A stretch of DNA of 8,453 bases from Nocardioides sp. (GTDB taxonomy: Bacteria > Actinomycetota > Actinomycetes > Propionibacteriales > Nocardioidaceae), in assembly GCA_021731205.1 (NCBI GenBank), contig JAKFXV010000154.1:1-8453 (forward strand). Direction: 5' to 3'. Every line of letters begins with the position of its first letter. Within the stretch, counting starts at the first letter, position 1. The position numbers and the translations under genes are program-made. The notes beneath the pieces were generated by a model, which saw only the letters and a program-made list of their open reading frames with translations, was not told the origin of the DNA and searched no databases. Below, piece after piece: positions 6,551-8,453 of the stretch.

Positions 6551-8105
6551 CCGCTCGTTGGCTGATCCGCACATATCCCTCGGCACGTCCCTCCAGCCGG
6601 ATCGTCTGCCACGACAGGTGCTCACGAGAGCGCGCGCGGTCTGAGGTTTCCGGGAGGTCGATCGGTAGGTCATAGGTCCAGCGATCCACGGTGAAACGCA
6701 GCCGTGCCTCCCAGACCAATCCCTCTGCCGGCATCTCGTCGACGATCGGCAGGGGCACCTCCGCCTGCCATTGCGTCCCCGCCGGGCCAGCAGACCCCAT
6801 CCGGACCGGGTGCAACCGGCGAGACTTCTGCCGACGGGTGTCGATCCGCCGAGCGGGAAGGACTTCGTGGTCCTCACGAACCCTGGTGAGGGCCACGAAC
6901 ATCTGCTCCGCGTCCACCACCTCGATCGAGGTCGTCCCACGCACGAGCACGCTCCCGTTGACCAGACGCATGTCCGCCACGGTCGTGGCAGCCTCGAGAT
7001 GGTCCAAGATGCCCCCCGGGTTGCGCCGGTACCACGCATCCGGATGGCGCCCGAACCCGGGGAGGTCTGCGTAGGCCTGGCCATCTCGAAGGACCAGGGC
7101 CGGTTGTCTGTCTCCATCGAATTGCGTGGCTGCCAGCAGAGTCTCGTCGTCGTGTGCCACCGCAAGCATGGCGGGCACTCGGTGCAGCACGGGCAGGCGA
7201 TCCGCGACGCCATCGGTGAGGTAGCGCTCGGCCAACAGTCGGTAGCCCGCCAGCAACTCGTCTCGTTCTTGACCGTCCAGTCCTGGGAAGTCCCGCTTCA
7301 ACAGGCTGCCCAACTCGAAATGGAAGTGCCGGCGCAGAATGCTGTCGCGGATCTCACCTGGCTCCACCATGGCTGCGATGCGATCCATGATCGTGGTGAT
7401 GTCGCGCAGGCGAGAGGCCCAGGTGGAGGCGTAGGTGATGTTGGACCGGTCGTCTCGCTTGACCGCGAAGTAGAACGGGTCTCCGACGAGCACGGAAACC
7501 CGCGACGCTTGGAGGATCGTGGCCACGACGAACAGTTGGTCGCTGCCCACACGGAGGTCCTCGGGGTAGCGAATGCCCCTCTCCTCGACAAGGCTTCGCC
7601 GGAACAACTTCGTGTTGGACAGCGAGTAGGCCAGCGGGTGAGTCTCGAAAGAGAGATCGGACGCCTCTTCGGCATAGATACGTTGATCGACGTATCGATC
7701 GTTGACACCGACCATCGTCCCGAAGATCACATCGCTGCCCCATTCGTCGGCGCGCGTCACAAGCCGCTCGAGCGCATCGGGTGCGAGGTGGTCGTCAGAG
7801 CCCAGGAAGAAGACGTAGCGACCCGTCGCGAGCGCCAAGCCCTCGTTGCACGGGTTCGCGGGTCCGCCCGAGTTCGACTGATGCCGGACGACGACGCTGT
7901 TGGGATGCTCGGCGGCGAAACGCTCGAGTTCGGCAGGACCGGCGTCGGTCGACCCGTCGTTCACGGCGATCACCTGCACCGCGCCCAGCCCCAAGGTCTG
8001 CTGCTCAAGCGACCGAAGACACTCGGTGAGGTACGGCATGGTGTTGAAGACCGGAACGATGACGGACACGTCCGGGACCGCAGCGCCCCGTTGGTCAACG
8101 TTCAT
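6534..8105 (-). CDS. family 2 glycosyltransferase with long C-terminal extension
   Basis: Numbering is from ATG at 8105 (523 aa). Residues about 12-230 form a GT-A domain: VSVIVPVFN (13-21), VIAVNDGSTDAG (45-56) for the nucleotide, SNSGGPANPCNEGL (77-90), and the metal-binding acidic pair Asp104-Asp105 in FLGSDDHLAP. A later GSDQLF (187-192) sits where the catalytic base is expected in TarP/TarS-like transferases. The remaining 290 or so residues hold a helical linker and then an apparently beta-rich region (about 340-523) that I do not recognise; the layout recalls wall-teichoic-acid GlcNAc transferases TarS/TarP, but this is only architectural. No transmembrane segment is seen, so the enzyme is probably cytoplasmic, moving a sugar from an activated nucleotide to a glycan acceptor. 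It has its own promoter and RBS and converges on the UDP-sugar operon 13 bases away. Donor and acceptor are unknown. Confidence 0.9.
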   Translation of the reverse strand: MNVDQRGAAVPDVSVIVPVFNTMPYLTECLRSLEQQTLGLGAVQVIAVNDGSTDAGPAELERFAAEHPNSVVVRHQSNSGGPANPCNEGLALATGRYVFFLGSDDHLAPDALERLVTRADEWGSDVIFGTMVGVNDRYVDQRIYAEEASDLSFETHPLAYSLSNTKLFRRSLVEERGIRYPEDLRVGSDQLFVVATILQASRVSVLVGDPFYFAVKRDDRSNITYASTWASRLRDITTIMDRIAAMVEPGEIRDSILRRHFHFELGSLLKRDFPGLDGQERDELLAGYRLLAERYLTDGVADRLPVLHRVPAMLAVAHDDETLLAATQFDGDRQPALVLRDGQAYADLPGFGRHPDAWYRRNPGGILDHLEAATTVADMRLVNGSVLVRGTTSIEVVDAEQMFVALTRVREDHEVLPARRIDTRRQKSRRLHPVRMGSAGPAGTQWQAEVPLPIVDEMPAEGLVWEARLRFTVDRWTYDLPIDLPETSDRARSREHLSWQTIRLEGRAEGYVRISQRAGLKAL

Positions 8106-8112
8106 GTCCCAA

Positions 8113-8118
8113 CCCTTC
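8113..8118 (-). promoter_or_regulatory. ribosome-binding site of the family 2 glycosyltransferase
   Basis: On the minus strand GAAGGG ends seven bases before ATG at 8105. This decides the start at 8105 over an earlier in-frame ATG at 8177, which lies upstream of the predicted promoter. Confidence 0.75.
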
Positions 8119-8130
8119 GGTGCGCGTACC

Positions 8131-8160
8131 ACTATCACTGGTGAGAAATCTAACTGCCAA
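8131..8160 (-). promoter_or_regulatory. sigma-70-type promoter of the family 2 glycosyltransferase
   Basis: Read on the minus strand, TTGGCA (8160-8155) is a near-consensus -35 box and GATAGT (8136-8131) a good -10 box, with an 18-base spacer. The start of transcription would be near 8124, giving a leader of about 20 bases that contains the GAAGGG ribosome-binding site. All elements are in the expected order and spacing. Confidence 0.6.
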
Positions 8161-8211
8161 CCGCCAGCGCCGGCCAAGGCACGGCGCGCGTGAGCAACTG
8201 CGGTCGGGCCC

Positions 8212-8217
8212 TACACT
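8212..8217 (+). promoter_or_regulatory. -10 box of a probable leaderless promoter for the rightward glycosyltransferase
   Basis: TACACT fits TAnnnT and ends six bases before ATG at 8224, so the transcript would begin at about the A of the start codon. No Shine-Dalgarno is present between box and ATG. GTGAGC at 8190-8195 is a weak -35 candidate with a 16-base spacer. Confidence 0.5.
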
Positions 8218-8223
8218 TCGCGC

Positions 8224-8453
8224 ATGGCTCAGGCTTCTCAGTCGGGTGAGAACCCCCACGCCCAACCCCGGCGTGAAAGCCGCGGACGAATCGTGATGCT
8301 CGTCGGCAACGATGTCGCGTTCGACTCCCGAGTGCAAAAGCAGGCGCGCAGTGTGTCCCGAAGCGGTTGGGACGTCGTAGTGCTGGGAATCTCGCGGAGA
8401 GGGGGCGACGCGAGTCCTCAGATCGATCTTGGTGACGCGAAATTGCGCTGTCT
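8224..8453 (+). CDS. glycosyltransferase (GT4/GT1, GT-B type), N-terminal part only
   Basis: ATG at 8224 opens a frame that stays open to the window end (76 complete codons). After a polar, disordered-looking leader of about 21 residues comes RIVMLVGNDVAFDSRVQKQARSVSRSGWDVVVLGIS (about 22-57). This is the first beta strand, an acceptor-side loop with the DSRV(x)K(x)A signature, and a second strand reaching into a GT-B N-terminal domain. It is common at the start of actinobacterial GT4-like glycosyltransferases that build cell-surface glycans. The donor-binding C-terminal domain is outside the window, so donor and full length are unknown. The gene is divergent from the family 2 glycosyltransferase and probably begins another glycan operon to the right. 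Confidence 0.75.
   Translation, partial: MAQASQSGENPHAQPRRESRGRIVMLVGNDVAFDSRVQKQARSVSRSGWDVVVLGISRRGGDASPQIDLGDAKLRC

Noticed and set aside
6059..7213. 384-residue minus-strand open frame spanning the convergent gene ends
   Set aside because: Trp/Arg/Cys-rich low-complexity translation crossing two real genes in wrong frames.
6771..8144. 457-residue plus-strand open frame opposite the family 2 glycosyltransferase
   Set aside because: No family motifs or RBS; the opposite strand carries clear GT-A motifs, promoter and RBS.
8135..8144. Short inverted repeat TCAC-TG-GTGA at the edge of the leftward -10 box, as an operator
   Set aside because: Only four-base arms; easily due to chance and no second copy is visible nearby.

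Overview
The window is GC-rich and densely coding, with strong G/C preference at third codon positions. It has GTG and TTG starts and short TAnnnT -10 boxes placed right before start codons. These traits point to a high-GC Gram-positive of the Actinomycetota. A Nocardioides-like or other Propionibacteriales host is plausible, but that is only a guess from protein style. There are seven genes, two of them cut by the window edges. I see no RNA gene, insertion sequence, CRISPR array or integrase, and no gene-free stretch longer than about 120 bases.

Left part (1-2410): the 3' portion of an FAD-dependent amine/amino-acid oxidase-like gene runs rightward. It converges, 26 bases apart, on a leftward gene for a small secreted M1-family zinc metallopeptidase. 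Neither has an obvious link to the rest.

Centre (2440-6520): four tightly spaced rightward genes look like one operon, with gaps of 38, 2 and 19 bases. They encode a hexapeptide-repeat N-acetyltransferase (WbpD/WlbB-like), a PLP-dependent DegT/DnrJ/EryC1 aminotransferase (WbpE-like), a Gfo/Idh/MocA oxidoreductase (WbpB/WlbA-like) and a UDP-sugar 6-dehydrogenase (WbpA-like). Together these are the four activities known from Pseudomonas and Bordetella to turn UDP-GlcNAc into UDP-2,3-diacetamido-2,3-dideoxy-glucuronic acid: oxidation at C6, oxidation at C3, transamination at C3, then N-acetylation. Gene order is the reverse of the reaction order. The operon probably starts from a promoter directly in front of the acetyltransferase start codon, giving a leaderless mRNA.

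Right part (6534-8453): a leftward family-2 glycosyltransferase with a long C-terminal extension converges on the operon end. A 118-base divergent promoter region separates it from the start of a rightward GT4/GT1-type glycosyltransferase that runs off the window. The setting is a cell-surface glycan locus: the four-gene cassette would supply an unusual diacetamido uronic acid nucleotide sugar, and flanking glycosyltransferases, here or beyond the window, could use it. No C2-epimerase, flippase or polymerase is visible, so the final sugar and polymer are unknown.
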